Shown here: positions 1 to 6,002 of the stretch, in pieces
How the letters are laid out: every line of letters begins with the position of its first letter
How positions within the stretch are numbered: position 1 is the stretch's first letter
DNA from: Candidatus Schekmanbacteria bacterium
Lineage (GTDB): Bacteria > Schekmanbacteria > GWA2-38-11 > J061
Direction: 5' to 3'
Length of the DNA stretch: 8,917 nucleotides
Assembly: GCA_003695725.1 (NCBI GenBank)
Contig: RFHX01000232.1
Coordinates: 1-8,917, forward strand
Notes under the pieces: model-generated
What the model was told of the DNA's origin: nothing
Database searches by the model: none
Seen by the model: the letters and a program-made list of their open reading frames with translations, nothing else
Made by a program: the position numbers and the translations under genes

Positions 1-99
1 AAAGACGATTCCTTTGATTACTCAAATAAAAAATTTTTTTTAAAAAAATCTAAAAAAAATTTTTTAGATATTCTTGACAATGACGAAATTAAATATTAA
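1..99 (+). CDS. Possible C-terminal tail of an upstream gene (5' part outside window)
   Basis: Reading from base 1, frame 1 stays open for 32 codons and stops at TAA 97-99; the other two + frames close within about 45 bases. The encoded tail is rich in Lys, Asn, Asp and Phe and ends LDILDNDEIKY, which looks like an ordinary charged protein C-terminus. I do not recognise the family and no domain can be seen. If real, the gap to dnaK is 81 bases, and the palindrome at 49-68 and the TTGACA at 74-79 lie inside coding sequence. The alternative is chance openness in very AT-rich non-coding DNA, which this length does not exclude. Confidence 0.4.
   Translation, partial: KDDSFDYSNKKFFLKKSKKNFLDILDNDEIKY
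49..68. repeat. Perfect A/T-tract inverted repeat upstream of dnaK
   Basis: The arms TCTAAAAAA (49-57) and TTTTTTAGA (60-68) are exact reverse complements separated by two A residues. The stretch continues to the left as further A and T tracts (28-48), giving about 40 bases that are almost pure A/T. It lies 5 bases upstream of a TTGACA box, where an UP element, a curved-DNA segment or an operator could act. It has almost no GC and no T-run after it, so it is not a normal terminator. It may instead just reflect Lys/Asn/Phe codons if the 1-99 frame is coding. Confidence 0.5.
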
Positions 100-102
100 A
101 TT
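74..102 (+). promoter_or_regulatory. Candidate sigma70-type promoter for dnaK
   Basis: A perfect -35 box TTGACA (74-79) is followed after 17 bases by TAAATT (97-102), a 4/6 match to TATAAT. Transcription would start near 109, giving a leader of about 70 bases before the dnaK ATG. The A/T tracts just upstream would suit an UP element. No CIRCE inverted repeat (TTAGCACTC-N9-GAGTGCTAA) and no sigma32-like CCCCAT -10 box is visible between 1 and 180. Confidence 0.4.
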
Positions 103-180
103 ATAGGCGAAAGGAAAATCTGGAAAGGAAAAAAGAAAGCTTAGATCAATAAAAAATAAAAAAATTTAGGAGGCGTAAAA

Positions 181-2091
181 ATGGGAAAAATCATTGGCAT
201 CGATTTAGGAACTACAAACTCTGTTGTAGCAGTAATGGAAGGTGGAGATGTAACTGTTATTCCAAATGCGGAAGGCAACAGGACAACACCATCTGTTGTT
301 GCATTCACTAAAGAGGGTGAGCGATTGGTTGGACAAATCGCAAAAAGGCAAGCCGTTACAAATCCGACGAATACTGTCTATTCAATCAAGCGATTTATGG
401 GGCGGCGCTTCAACGAGGTGCAGGAAGAAATAAAAATGGTCCCCTATAAGGTTGAGGAAGCTGGCAATGATGTTAGGGTTAATATATCAGGCAAAAAATA
501 CTCGCCTCCTGAAATATCCGCAATGATTTTACAGAAACTAAAAAGCGCAGCAGAGGATTATCTTGGCGAAAAAGTAACAGAAGCAGTGATAACAGTTCCT
601 GCATATTTTAATGACAGCCAAAGACAGGCAACAAAGGATGCAGGAAAAATAGCAGGGCTCGATGTCAAAAGAATTATCAATGAGCCGACAGCAGCTGCCC
701 TTGCCTATGGACTTGATAAGAAGAAGGATGAAACAATCGCTGTTTTCGACTTTGGTGGAGGAACATTCGATATCTCGATTCTTGAAGTAGGTGAAGGTGT
801 AGTTGAAGTTAAATCTACAAATGGTGATACCCATCTTGGCGGAGATGATATTGACCAGAAATTGATTGATTGGCTTGTAGAAGAATTTAAAAAAGATCAG
901 GGAATAGATTTGAGTAAAGACCCAATGGCAATGCAGCGCTTGAAAGAAGCCGCTGAAAAAGCAAAGATTGAACTTTCAAGTGTTTCTGAGACGGAAATCA
1001 ATCTACCATTTATCACAGCCGATGCATCAGGTCCTAAACATCTCAATATTAAACTTTCAAGATCTCAGTTTGAGAAGATGATAGATGATATAGTAAGGAG
1101 GACTCTTGAACCATGCAGACGCGCCCTCGATGATGCAGGTTTATCACCTGAACAAATTGATGAAGTAGTATTGGTTGGAGGTTCAACTAGAATTCCCAAA
1201 GTTCAGCAGTTGGTGAAGGACTTTTTCAAAAAAGAGCCTCATAAAGGCGTCAACCCGGATGAAGTTGTTGCAATTGGCGCTGCTATTCAGGGAGGCGTCC
1301 TGAGCGGCGATGTAAAGGATGTGCTTCTTCTTGATGTAACTCCACTGTCACTTGGTATAGAAACATTAGGTGGAGTGATGACAAAACTGATTGAGAGAAA
1401 TACCACCATTCCTACACGAAAATCTGAAATATTCTCAACTGCGGCAGATAATCAGACAAGCGTGGAAATCCATGTGCTTCAAGGTGAAAGAGAAATGGCA
1501 AGAGACAATAGAACATTGGGAAGGTTCCAGCTTGTGGGAATACCGCCTGCTCCCCGCGGAGTGCCGCAAATTGAAGTTACATTCGATATAGATGCAAATG
1601 GAATTCTTCATGTTACAGCAAAAGATTTGGCAACGAATAAAGAACAGAAAATCACAGTTACTTCTTCTTCGGGACTGTCGAAAGAAGAAATCGACAAAAT
1701 GGTTAAAGATGCTGAAGCCCATGCGGCAGAAGACAAGAAGAGAAGAGAAACTGTTGATGTCCATAACCAGCTTGATTCATTAATCTATTCGACAGAAAAA
1801 ACGCTGAACGAAAACAAGGGCAGTCTTCCTGCTGATGAAGTTGCCAATATAGAAAATGAACTTAAAAAGGGAAAAGATGCCCTTAATACAAATGATTTAG
1901 AGACAATGAAAAAAGCAATAGATGATATTACAAAATCATCGCACAAACTTGCTGAAATTATGTATCAGAAAACTCAGCAAACAGCTGGAGCTCAGGGCCC
2001 AACAGATGGAAGTGGTTCAACAGCAGGCGAATCAGCAACTGACTCCGCCGCAGATAATGTAGTCGATGCTGAATTTGAAGACAAAAATTAA
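181..2091 (+). CDS. dnaK: Molecular chaperone DnaK (Hsp70)
   Basis: Cytosolic ATP-dependent chaperone that binds exposed hydrophobic segments of client proteins and cycles with DnaJ and GrpE. At 636 residues it is full length for the family. Visible marks are the N-terminal phosphate loop IDLGTTNS (7-14), the conserved Lys70, [13 protein letters not shown] (167-179), the second Hsp70 signature around FDFGGGTFD (189-197), the third around [11 protein letters not shown] (330-340), and the hydrophobic interdomain linker DVLLLDV (380-386). The beta-sandwich substrate domain follows, then a helical lid from about 500 and a Gly/Ser/Thr-rich tail ending in the conserved VVDAEFED type. The segment near residues 75-100 matches the insert that Gram-negative DnaKs have. 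AGGAGG at 168-173, 7 bases before ATG, fixes the start. It is the only Hsp70 in the window and is followed 22 bases later by an Hsp20 gene, so the two are probably co-transcribed. Confidence 0.98.
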   Translation: MGKIIGIDLGTTNSVVAVMEGGDVTVIPNAEGNRTTPSVVAFTKEGERLVGQIAKRQAVTNPTNTVYSIKRFMGRRFNEVQEEIKMVPYKVEEAGNDVRVNISGKKYSPPEISAMILQKLKSAAEDYLGEKVTEAVITVPAYFNDSQRQATKDAGKIAGLDVKRIINEPTAAALAYGLDKKKDETIAVFDFGGGTFDISILEVGEGVVEVKSTNGDTHLGGDDIDQKLIDWLVEEFKKDQGIDLSKDPMAMQRLKEAAEKAKIELSSVSETEINLPFITADASGPKHLNIKLSRSQFEKMIDDIVRRTLEPCRRALDDAGLSPEQIDEVVLVGGSTRIPKVQQLVKDFFKKEPHKGVNPDEVVAIGAAIQGGVLSGDVKDVLLLDVTPLSLGIETLGGVMTKLIERNTTIPTRKSEIFSTAADNQTSVEIHVLQGEREMARDNRTLGRFQLVGIPPAPRGVPQIEVTFDIDANGILHVTAKDLATNKEQKITVTSSSGLSKEEIDKMVKDAEAHAAEDKKRRETVDVHNQLDSLIYSTEKTLNENKGSLPADEVANIENELKKGKDALNTNDLETMKKAIDDITKSSHKLAEIMYQKTQQTAGAQGPTDGSGSTAGESATDSAADNVVDAEFEDKN

Positions 2092-2113
2092 AACAAAGAG
2101 GAGGTGAAGTCTT

Positions 2114-2569
2114 ATGAACATCACTTTATGGAATCCTTTAAAGGAAAAAAGCATTGCTGAAAGAATTGATGAGTTTCTGAATGAAGACTTCTTACCTGCA
2201 AGATTGTTCAGTGAGATGACACCTTTTTCGAATGGTAATTGGAAACCTTCAGTTGATATTTATGAGGATAAAAAGCATATCATACTGAAGGTTGATGCAC
2301 CGGGAATCTCTCCTGATAGGATCGACATCAAGGTAGATGGAAAAGTTTTGACAATAAGTGGAGAAAGAGAGTTTGAGAAAGAAAAGGATGGGAAAGATTA
2401 TCATATCATTGAATCCCACTATGGAAAATTCTCTCGCTCCTTCAGATTGCCTGACTATGCAGACTTGGAAAACATAAAAGCAAATTATAAAAAAGGTGTT
2501 CTTAGGATTGAAGTGAAGAAGAAAAAAGGCGAATCTGCAAAGACAATTAAAGTTAGCACTGAAAAATAA
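2114..2569 (+). CDS. Small heat shock protein, Hsp20/alpha-crystallin family (first copy)
   Basis: ATP-independent holdase of 151 residues that would bind unfolding proteins as an oligomer and pass them to DnaK/DnaJ. The variable N-terminal arm (1-42) starts with a WNPL motif. The alpha-crystallin domain begins at WKPSVDIYE (43-51) and contains LTISGER (79-85) and the family A-x4-G-V-L motif (A123, G128-L130). The Pro that usually follows that motif is replaced by Lys in a Lys-rich stretch (135-138). The C-terminal tail carries an I-K-V triplet (145-147), the I-x-I/V element that docks neighbouring dimers. The SD AGGAGGTG (2099-2106) is very strong. Residues 43 to about 147 align without any gap with the next gene, indicating tandem duplication and divergence. 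Confidence 0.93.
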   Translation: MNITLWNPLKEKSIAERIDEFLNEDFLPARLFSEMTPFSNGNWKPSVDIYEDKKHIILKVDAPGISPDRIDIKVDGKVLTISGEREFEKEKDGKDYHIIESHYGKFSRSFRLPDYADLENIKANYKKGVLRIEVKKKKGESAKTIKVSTEK

Positions 2570-2578
2570 TCACTTGAA

Positions 2579-2586
2579 AGGAGGTG
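2579..2586 (+). promoter_or_regulatory. Shine-Dalgarno site that sets the start of the second Hsp20
   Basis: AGGAGGTG lies 8 bases before the ATG at 2593. An in-frame GTG at 2584 falls inside this ribosome site and has no site of its own upstream, so the longer reading (three extra residues) is unlikely. Starting at 2593 also brings the WDPF motif into register with WNPL of the first copy. Confidence 0.85.
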
Positions 2587-2592
2587 TTGGCT

Positions 2593-3045
2593 ATGGCTAT
2601 TGTCAAATGGGATCCTTTCAAAGATATGATTTCAATAAAAGACAGAATGAATAGGTTGTTTGATGAGGTTTTTTCAAGATCACACTTCTATGGTGATGAG
2701 GATTTGACTGACGGGCTTTGGACACCGGCAGTAGACATTTATGAGACTGATGACAGTGTGGTCTTGAAAGCCGAGCTTCCTGAAGTAGATGAGAAAGACA
2801 TCGAAATCAAACTTGAGGATAATGTCCTTACCATCAGGGGAGAAAGGAAACTTGAGAATGAAACCAAAAAAGAAAATTACTACAGAATGGAGAGAGCGTA
2901 TGGAGCATTCTCAAGGTCCTTCAGCATCCCTTCAAGAGTGGAACAGGATAAGATTACAGCAACTTGTAAAGATGGTGTCCTGAAAGTTACAATGCCCAAG
3001 AAGAAAGAGGCACAGCATAAGAAGATCCCCATCAATGTTGGATAA
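2593..3045 (+). CDS. Small heat shock protein, Hsp20/alpha-crystallin family (second copy)
   Basis: Second holdase of the pair, 150 residues from the ATG preferred here. It begins with WDPF (6-9). The alpha-crystallin domain runs from WTPAVDIYE (43-51) through LTIRGER (79-85) and AYGAFSRSF (102-110). The A-x4-G-V-L motif (A123, G128-L130) is followed by the canonical M-P-K, and the tail carries I-P-I (145-147), the classic oligomerisation motif. It is more canonical than its upstream neighbour, which lacks the Pro. The two N-terminal arms differ strongly, so the proteins may bind different clients or form mixed oligomers (inference). It lies 23 bases after the first copy and is directly followed by a strong terminator, so it should be the last gene of the dnaK unit. 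Confidence 0.93.
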   Translation: MAIVKWDPFKDMISIKDRMNRLFDEVFSRSHFYGDEDLTDGLWTPAVDIYETDDSVVLKAELPEVDEKDIEIKLEDNVLTIRGERKLENETKKENYYRMERAYGAFSRSFSIPSRVEQDKITATCKDGVLKVTMPKKKEAQHKKIPINVG

Positions 3046-3050
3046 AACCG

Positions 3051-3080
3051 GCGGGGGTCCAAAATCCCCCGCTTTTTTTT
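3051..3080 (+). terminator. Strong intrinsic terminator after dnaK-hsp20-hsp20
   Basis: The stem GCGGGGG (3051-3057) pairs perfectly with CCCCCGC (3066-3072) across an 8-base loop and is followed by eight T residues (3073-3080). It starts 5 bases after the hsp20 stop. This separates the dnaK unit from dnaJ1 and means the second unit needs its own promoter or read-through. Confidence 0.95.
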
Positions 3081-3172
3081 GCAATAATAATATTTAATAA
3101 TCAACTATGGTCCTTTTTGAAATTTTTTAAATGAGAAATGATCTTCTTTTTGAAAGGAAAGAATGAGCTTTT

Positions 3173-3199
3173 TTGACAGATTTAAAATGATAAAGTAAT
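3173..3199 (+). promoter_or_regulatory. Weak candidate promoter for the dnaJ1-grpE-dnaJ2 unit
   Basis: A perfect TTGACA (3173-3178) is followed after 15 bases by AGTAAT (3194-3199), a 4/6 match to TATAAT at a short spacing. If used, transcription would begin near 3206, leaving almost no leader before the dnaJ1 ATG; that ATG has only a weak GGGA ribosome site (3201-3204). The 166-base gap (3046-3211) otherwise holds the terminator and a weak 6-bp hairpin, TTCTTT (3144-3149) with AAAGAA (3158-3163). No CIRCE element or sigma32-type box is visible. Confidence 0.25.
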
Positions 3200-3211
3200 C
3201 GGGATTGGAAA

Positions 3212-4330
3212 ATGGCAAGCAAGAAAGATTATTATGAAATATTGGGTGTCAAAAGGAATGCAACGGAGAGTGAAATAAAAAAAGCTTACAAGAAGCTTGC
3301 CCGAAAATACCATCCTGATGTCAATCCCGGTGATAAATCTGCAGAAGCCAAATTCAAAGAAATTTCAGAGGCATATTCAGTGTTAAGTGATCCTGAAAAA
3401 AGAAAAAAGTATGATGCCTTTGGCCATCAGGCATTTGGTGAAGGGTTTGACCCATTTTCATCGGCAGGTAGAGGTGCAAATTCAGGTTTCGGAGGATTTG
3501 ATTTTGCGTCATCTTTTGGGGGCTTTTCCGATATATTTTCTGAAATTTTTGGCGAAAGAACAACTTCCGGAAGAAGGCGAAATACACCAGTCAAAGGAAG
3601 AGATATTCAATATTCTATGGAAATAGGGTTTGAAGATGCAATCCGAGGATTGAAAACAGAGCTTCAGATAAATAAAAGAAAGAAATGTTCAACTTGCGGT
3701 GGCACAGGAACTAAGCCCGGGTCCTCACCTATAACTTGCCGAAGATGCGGCGGTAGCGGAAAAATAAGTATCGGCAGAGGTTTTTTCAATATGTCGCAAA
3801 CTTGTACGCAATGCAATGGTACGGGAACTTATAATCCATCTGTGTGTACAACCTGTAGAGGGTCAGGCACAGTGCCTACAACTGAAAGAATTACAGTCAA
3901 GATTCCTGCAGGTGTAGATAACGGCTCGAAAGTAAGAGTTGCAGGAAAAGGAGAACCGGGAACCAATGGTGGTCCAAATGGTGATTTATATATAATAACC
4001 AAGGTAAGGCCTCATAGATTTTTTGAGAGAAAGGGAGATAATTTGCATTGTATTGTACCAATAACTGTAGATGAAGCCGCTTTAGGAGCGAAGATTACCG
4101 TTCCAACAATAGATGGTAAAGCTGAAATGAAGATTCCGCCTGGCACACAGTCAGGACAAAAATTTAGACTGCGAGGCAAAGGAGTACCAAGTCTTAAAAG
4201 CGGTGTAAGAGGAGACCAATTTGTTGAGGTTAAAATCGTTGTGCCAAAGAATTTGAGTGAGGAATCCAAAGAATTGCTCAGAAATTTTTCAAAATTGACA
4301 AACTTTGATCCAAGAAAAAATTTAATGTGA
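3212..4330 (+). CDS. dnaJ: Co-chaperone DnaJ, type I/A (first copy)
   Basis: Hsp40 that captures clients and stimulates the ATPase of DnaK. At 372 residues it has every module of a class A DnaJ. The J domain (about 5-70) has the essential HPD at 34-36. A Gly/Phe-rich linker follows (about 71-115). Four CxxCxGxG zinc motifs begin at C159, C176, C198 and C212, so both zinc centres can form. Two beta-barrel client-binding domains and a C-terminal dimerisation segment complete it. The C-terminus is short and lacks the Lys-rich helical tail seen in the second copy. The ATG has only a weak ribosome site, but the J domain begins immediately after it, so the start is secure. It opens the second unit and is followed 12 bases later by grpE1. 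The window has a second full DnaJ, so this one may be specialised (inference). Confidence 0.96.
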   Translation: MASKKDYYEILGVKRNATESEIKKAYKKLARKYHPDVNPGDKSAEAKFKEISEAYSVLSDPEKRKKYDAFGHQAFGEGFDPFSSAGRGANSGFGGFDFASSFGGFSDIFSEIFGERTTSGRRRNTPVKGRDIQYSMEIGFEDAIRGLKTELQINKRKKCSTCGGTGTKPGSSPITCRRCGGSGKISIGRGFFNMSQTCTQCNGTGTYNPSVCTTCRGSGTVPTTERITVKIPAGVDNGSKVRVAGKGEPGTNGGPNGDLYIITKVRPHRFFERKGDNLHCIVPITVDEAALGAKITVPTIDGKAEMKIPPGTQSGQKFRLRGKGVPSLKSGVRGDQFVEVKIVVPKNLSEESKELLRNFSKLTNFDPRKNLM

Positions 4331-4342
4331 AGGTAAATAGAA

Positions 4343-4900
4343 ATGGTCAAACATATACCTATAAATAACAGTGAAGATAGTAGAGATAAGGAAGAAAAAG
4401 AATTGGTTCAGCTTCCTAATGAAAAATTGGATAAAGAGACTTTGCTCAAGAAATTGAATGAATCTGAAAAGAAATGTGAAGAATATTTAGATTTGCTTAA
4501 AAGAAGCAGAGCTGAATATGAAAATTTAAAAAAAAGAATTGATCAAGAAAAGGAAGATTCTTACAACAGAGGAAGAATTCAAATATTAAACTTGGTGTTG
4601 GAGTTGAAAGATAATTTTGATAAAGCACTTGAACATATGAATGACAATGACAATAATAATCAATTTAATGAAGGAATAAATCTTATTTCCAGACAACTCG
4701 ATTCCTTACTTGAAAAGGAGGGAGTTAGTAAAATGGAAACAGAGGGATTGAGATTTAATCCTGAGATTCATGAAGCTGTATTGACTGAAAGAGGCAATTC
4801 GGAAAATGATGGAGTAATAGCTGAAGAAATACAGGCAGGATATTTTCTCAACGGGAAAGTATTGAGGCCAGCAAAGGTCAAAGTATTTGTTTCAGAGTGA
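4343..4900 (+). CDS. grpE: Nucleotide exchange factor GrpE (first copy)
   Basis: Homodimeric exchange factor that releases ADP from DnaK and so resets the chaperone cycle; in E. coli it also works as a thermosensor. The protein has 185 residues. A charged disordered start (1-30) leads into a long coiled coil (about 30-75) and a short helical region. The C-terminal beta-wing carries the GrpE signature from FNPEIHEAV (138-146) to GYFLNGKVLRPAKVKV (166-181). The start ATG has GAAGGT (4329-4334), which overlaps the dnaJ1 stop, so translational coupling to dnaJ1 is likely. An Asn/Asp-rich insertion (about 100-107) sits in the helical part. It is the first of two adjacent grpE genes; apart from the signature the two differ strongly. 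Confidence 0.94.
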   Translation: MVKHIPINNSEDSRDKEEKELVQLPNEKLDKETLLKKLNESEKKCEEYLDLLKRSRAEYENLKKRIDQEKEDSYNRGRIQILNLVLELKDNFDKALEHMNDNDNNNQFNEGINLISRQLDSLLEKEGVSKMETEGLRFNPEIHEAVLTERGNSENDGVIAEEIQAGYFLNGKVLRPAKVKVFVSE

Positions 4901-4964
4901 TATCATCCACTTCAAAAATTCTGATTTGGTAAATGAAACAAAATTATTGTGCAGGTGAGGGCAT

Positions 4965-5627
4965 ATGGAAAAGGTGGAAATAGAAAAAGATAAAAATATT
5001 GAGGAAAATAATAAAGAGAAAGAGGAAAAAACTGATAGGGGGACACCTATAAAGGTTAAAGTAGTTGACAAGCGCTCTTCTGTTTTAACCAAAGAGGAAG
5101 AAATTCCTGATGATGTATTGAAGGAATTAGAGAAGAGGAAACCGACCTATGTTGAAAAACTTTTATCTGAAATTGAAGAAAAGAAACAGCAGCTACTCGA
5201 ACTGTCTCAGGCATATAGAAAACTTCAGGCAGATTCAGAACAATTTAGAATAAGGTTGAATAAAGATGTCGAAAATAGAGTTTTCAAAGGGAAAGCATCT
5301 TTTTTGCGAGATTTCCTTGAAGTTTTAGACAACCTTGAAAGGGGTATTGAAGCAGCTGAAAAAAATAAGGATTTCGATTCCTTCCTTGAAGGAATCAAAT
5401 TGATTAGATCTCAGTTTTTACAAAAGGTTGAAAAGAATGGTATAAAAGAAATCAATGCTAAGGGCGAGGAATTCAATCCTCAGTATCATGAGGCTTTAAA
5501 CATCCTTGCAGTTGACAAGAAAGAAGAAGATAATAAGGTTATTGAAGTAGTTGAAAAAGGATATATGATAAATGACGATGTATTAAGACCGGCAAAAGTT
5601 ATTGTAGGCAAATTTAATGGCAAATAA
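4965..5627 (+). CDS. grpE: Nucleotide exchange factor GrpE (second copy)
   Basis: Second GrpE-family protein, 220 residues, about 35 longer than its neighbour because of a highly charged N-terminus. Residues 1-25 are nearly all Glu, Lys, Asp and Asn and likely disordered. A basic beta-like stretch (27-36) and a second acidic segment follow. The coiled coil is about 60-105. The GrpE signature runs from FNPQYHEAL (170-178) to GYMINDDVLRPAKVIVG (199-215), so the DnaK-contacting wing is intact. AGGTGAGG (4953-4960) precedes the ATG. The 64-base gap after grpE1 holds no clear promoter or hairpin. Its 3' end overlaps the next gene by 11 bases. Whether the two GrpEs form separate homodimers or a heterodimer cannot be told from sequence. 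Confidence 0.92.
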   Translation: MEKVEIEKDKNIEENNKEKEEKTDRGTPIKVKVVDKRSSVLTKEEEIPDDVLKELEKRKPTYVEKLLSEIEEKKQQLLELSQAYRKLQADSEQFRIRLNKDVENRVFKGKASFLRDFLEVLDNLERGIEAAEKNKDFDSFLEGIKLIRSQFLQKVEKNGIKEINAKGEEFNPQYHEALNILAVDKKEEDNKVIEVVEKGYMINDDVLRPAKVIVGKFNGK

Positions 5628-5976
5628 AAATCAATTTCCTGATTATAGTGAAAAACAGAAACTTCTTTATGGTGAAGACAAAAATCCAGCTCTTTTGAAT
5701 TCTTATGGAGAGAGGTTCTTAGAGGCCGAGATGTATGATACTGCCCTCGATTTTTTTATTGCATCTGAAAATGAAGAGAGGATAAGGCAATTAGTTGACA
5801 TTTCTATTGAAAATGGCGATTTTTTTATATTTAAAAGGGCAGCTTCAATAGTGTTGGATGAAGAAGAGATTCGAAAAAAAGCTCAGCTACTGGCTGAAAA
5901 TGCCAAAAAGCTGGGCAAAGAACTTTTTGCCAAAAAGGCGTTGGAATTAGCACAAAAAAAAGATAGTGTGAGTTAA
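5617..5976 (+). CDS. Unrecognised small alpha-helical (TPR-like) protein in the grpE-dnaJ cluster
   Basis: I do not recognise this 119-residue protein. It has no signal peptide, membrane segment or Cys residue and is predicted to be soluble, cytosolic and almost wholly helical. Residues 27-50 resemble a degenerate tetratricopeptide repeat: Y30-G31, F34, A43 and F47 fall at the usual TPR spacing. A second helical pair follows (about 54-80), then a Lys/Ala-rich amphipathic helix (82-115). The ATG overlaps the end of grpE2 by 11 bases and AGG (5606-5608) lies 8 bases before it, so it is probably translationally coupled to grpE2. It ends 26 bases before dnaJ2. Placement strongly suggests a role with DnaJ/GrpE/DnaK, for example as an adaptor, but this is inference from context only. 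Confidence 0.82.
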   Translation: MANKNQFPDYSEKQKLLYGEDKNPALLNSYGERFLEAEMYDTALDFFIASENEERIRQLVDISIENGDFFIFKRAASIVLDEEEIRKKAQLLAENAKKLGKELFAKKALELAQKKDSVS

Positions 5977-5992
5977 CAGTAATTTAAAAGGC

Positions 5993-5996
5993 AGGA
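5993..5996 (+). promoter_or_regulatory. Ribosome site supporting the TTG start of dnaJ2
   Basis: AGGA lies 6 bases before TTG at 6003. The nearby ATG at 5996 is in another frame and stops after four codons, and a TGA at 5997-5999 closes the dnaJ2 frame just upstream, so TTG is the only start that keeps the J domain whole. Confidence 0.75.
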
Positions 5997-6002
5997 TGAA
6001 AG

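Noticed and set aside
49-68. Palindrome read as a terminator of the upstream gene
   Set aside because: The stem has a single G-C pair per arm and no T-run follows it on the + strand beyond the stem itself.
538-834. Open frame on the - strand opposite dnaK
   Set aside because: It lies wholly inside dnaK, has no ribosome site of note and a Cys/Ile/Phe-rich composition typical of an antisense shadow.
1391-1783. Two short + strand frames and one - strand frame (to 1435-1764) inside dnaK
   Set aside because: All overlap conserved dnaK coding sequence in other frames and show no recognisable domain.
2584-2592. GTG start giving the second Hsp20 three extra residues
   Set aside because: The GTG is part of the AGGAGGTG ribosome site for the ATG at 2593 and has no site of its own.
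3144-3163. Short inverted repeat TTCTTT / AAAGAA upstream of dnaJ1
   Set aside because: Only 6 A/T-rich pairs with an 8-base loop; expected by chance in DNA of this composition.
4012-4350. 112-codon - strand frame over the end of dnaJ1
   Set aside because: Fully antisense to conserved DnaJ C-terminal domains; composition is that of a shadow frame.
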